From Bradyrhizobium lablabi (GTDB lineage: Bacteria > Pseudomonadota > Alphaproteobacteria > Rhizobiales > Xanthobacteraceae): DNA of 64,000 bases. The notes under the pieces were generated by a model. That model made no database searches and was not told the DNA's origin. It worked only from the letters and a program-made list of their open reading frames with translations. The translations under genes were made by a program, and so were the position numbers. How positions within the stretch are numbered: the first letter of the stretch is position 1; every line of letters starts with the position of its first letter. Shown one piece after another: positions 62,585-64,000 of this stretch. The stretch spans positions 248,001 to 312,000 of the forward strand of contig NZ_JAFCLN010000004.1 in NCBI RefSeq assembly GCF_018129385.1, given 5' to 3'.

Positions 62585-64000
62585 CTACTCCGCCAACTCA
62601 GCCGGCGTCGCGGGGCCGGCCAGCGGCCGTTCTTCCATGATGGTCAGGCACAGCACGGCGCCCGCCATCAGCGCGGTGGCCGCGCCGAACACGAAGCGGA
62701 ACGCCGTGACCATGTCGGCGGCCGGGATCGAGTTCACGGGGCCGCGGTGCTCGCCGACCGCAGCGGCGATGTCGGCTCCAAGCACCATCAGCAGGATCGC
62801 GGTGAAGGCGGCGACCGTAAACGACGCCATCAGCGCGCGGAAAAAGTTCATCGCGCCGGTGACGGTGCCGATCTGCGGCCGCGCCACGGCATTTTGCAGC
62901 GACACCACGCTGACCGGAAACGTCGTGCCGAGCCCGAGCGCAAACAGCGACAACAGCAGCAAGAGGCCCCAGAGCGGCAATGTGGTGAACGTGAGCCCGG
63001 CGCCGCAGATTGCGGCGAGCGACGTGCCTGCTATCGCAACGCGCTTGTAATGTCTGGCGCGTGCCATGGTACGCCCGGCGATCGCCGCGCCGCAGGTCGA
63101 GATCGCCGCCAGCGGAATCAGCGCGAGGCCGGCCTCGCTGGCGGACAGGTGGTAGACCACCTCGTAGTAAAGCGGCAGATGCACGGTCAGCCCGACGATG
63201 ACGCCGAGCGCGCAGCCGCCGGCGGCCATCGCAAAGGGCACCACGGTGCCGCCGAGCAGCGGCAGCGGCAAAAACGGCTCCTCGGCATTGCGGGCGTGCC
63301 AGATGAAGGCGAACACCAGCGCCACCGAGGCGCCGATCATCGACATGATCACCGGCGACAGCCAGGCATAGTGAGTGCCGCCCCAGCTCAGCACCAGCAT
63401 GAACACCACGGCCGAGGCCATCAGCAAGATACCGCCGAGCCAGTCGACCTTGCGCCGGCGATGATAGACCGGGATCCTCTTCATCTTGGGCAAGAGCAGC
63501 GCGAGCGCGGCGAACGACAGCGGCAGGTTGATCCAGAAGATCATCGACCAGTGCAGGTGCTCGGCGAACACGCCGCCGACCACCGGACCCAGAATGCCGC
63601 CGGCCATCCACACGCTGCTGAAATAGGCCTGGTATTGTCCGCGCTCGCGCGGGCTTACCACGTCCGAGATCACGGTCTGCACGACCGGCATGATGCCGCC
63701 GCCGCCAAGGCCCTGGAGGCCGCGCGCCAGGATCAGCACCGGCATGTTCGGCGCGACCGCGCACAGCACGGAGCCGGCCACGAACAGGCTGAGCGAGGTG
63801 ATGATCATCGCGCGCCGGCCATAGATGTCGCTCAGCGTGCCGAACACCGGCGCCACCGCGGTGGAGGCGAGCAGATAGGCCGTGATCACCCAGGACAGGT
63901 TGGTGACGTCGTTGAACTGCCGGCCGATGGTCGGAAGCGCGGTCGCGACGATGGTCTGGTCGAGCGCCGCCACGAACATCGTCAGCATCAGGCTGATGAC
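62585..64000 (-). CDS. DHA2-family MFS multidrug transporter (N-terminus outside the window)
   Basis: At least 471 codons of a 14-helix major facilitator of the EmrB/QacA type. The reading is open to the window edge, and the few residues before MLTMFVAALDQTIVATALPT are also in frame, so the true start lies beyond 64000. Signatures are LDQTIVATALPTIG in helix 1, GTLSDIYGRRAMI (motif A), and ARGLQGLGGGGIMPVVQTVI. It exports hydrophobic or cationic compounds by proton antiport. It points towards the TOMM cluster but is separated from it by about 650 bases of repeats and transcribed oppositely, so it is not clearly part of it. Confidence 0.88.
   Translation of the reverse strand, partial: VISLMLTMFVAALDQTIVATALPTIGRQFNDVTNLSWVITAYLLASTAVAPVFGTLSDIYGRRAMIITSLSLFVAGSVLCAVAPNMPVLILARGLQGLGGGGIMPVVQTVISDVVSPRERGQYQAYFSSVWMAGGILGPVVGGVFAEHLHWSMIFWINLPLSFAALALLLPKMKRIPVYHRRRKVDWLGGILLMASAVVFMLVLSWGGTHYAWLSPVIMSMIGASVALVFAFIWHARNAEEPFLPLPLLGGTVVPFAMAAGGCALGVIVGLTVHLPLYYEVVYHLSASEAGLALIPLAAISTCGAAIAGRTMARARHYKRVAIAGTSLAAICGAGLTFTTLPLWGLLLLLSLFALGLGTTFPVSVVSLQNAVARPQIGTVTGAMNFFRALMASFTVAAFTAILLMVLGADIAAAVGEHRGPVNSIPAADMVTAFRFVFGAATALMAGAVLCLTIMEERPLAGPATPAELAE

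Overview
The window reads as chromosomal DNA of a high-GC alphaproteobacterium, almost certainly Bradyrhizobium or a close member of the Nitrobacteraceae. The main signs are the cycHJKL cytochrome c maturation operon followed by degP, the ADLPVKAKP-type porins, a DUF3551 protein, and several classes of short palindromic intergenic repeats of the kind that are abundant in bradyrhizobia. Most of the window is ordinary core and housekeeping sequence. No tRNA, rRNA, transposase, phage gene or CRISPR array was recognised.

Layout. 1-6.6 kb: the start of a Tat-exported beta-carbonic anhydrase, a nitronate monooxygenase with a quinone-reductase-like MDR enzyme, a CDF metal exporter and a PleC-like PAS histidine kinase. 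6.6-10.6 kb: a VCBS-repeat surface protein divergent from a FecR/TPR gene pair. 10.6-17.9 kb: a LysR regulator divergent from fdsGBA-fdhD-fdsD, the soluble NAD-linked formate dehydrogenase; the divergent promoter carries a clear GCCTATG operator set. 18-23.1 kb: glnE and a two-component system. 23.2-29.4 kb: degP and the ccmIEFH operon. 29.5-33.6 kb: two hypothetical genes and a PhoPQ/FeuPQ-like two-component system. 33.8-39.2 kb: a 50-residue membrane peptide, Ku, an orphan Flp pilin, a 55-residue ORF and two tandem porins. 39.5-46.5 kb: a ThDP enzyme, a giant six-GAF histidine kinase and an orphan ABC substrate-binding protein. 46.8-53.6 kb: a second, membrane-bound periplasmic formate dehydrogenase operon (Tat-target peptide, alpha, beta, gamma, DUF3305, DUF3306, TorD-like chaperone). 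54.2-57.3 kb: a DUF3551 protein, a winged-helix/TPR regulator and a two-domain VOC protein.

57.5-61.9 kb holds the most interesting locus: a compact RiPP cluster of the thiazole/oxazole-modified microcin (TOMM, linear azol(in)e peptide) type. It encodes a 162-residue precursor with 19 cysteines confined to a Gly/Cys/Arg-rich C-terminal half, a fused cyclodehydratase (Cys4 zinc, E1-like part plus YcaO part) and a SagB-type FMN dehydrogenase. The precursor also has a signal-peptide-like N-terminus, which is unusual because the modifying enzymes are cytoplasmic. No exporter, protease or immunity gene lies next to it. 62-64 kb: multicopy-type repeats and the C-terminal part of a DHA2-family MFS pump.

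How genes work together: the two formate dehydrogenases provide formate oxidation to NADH in the cytoplasm and to the quinone pool from the periplasm. The ccm operon supplies periplasmic c-type cytochromes. Several two-component systems and one giant sensor kinase indicate a free-living or plant-associated soil lifestyle. All coordinates and motif statements come from reading the sequence; family assignments come from recognition without database search.
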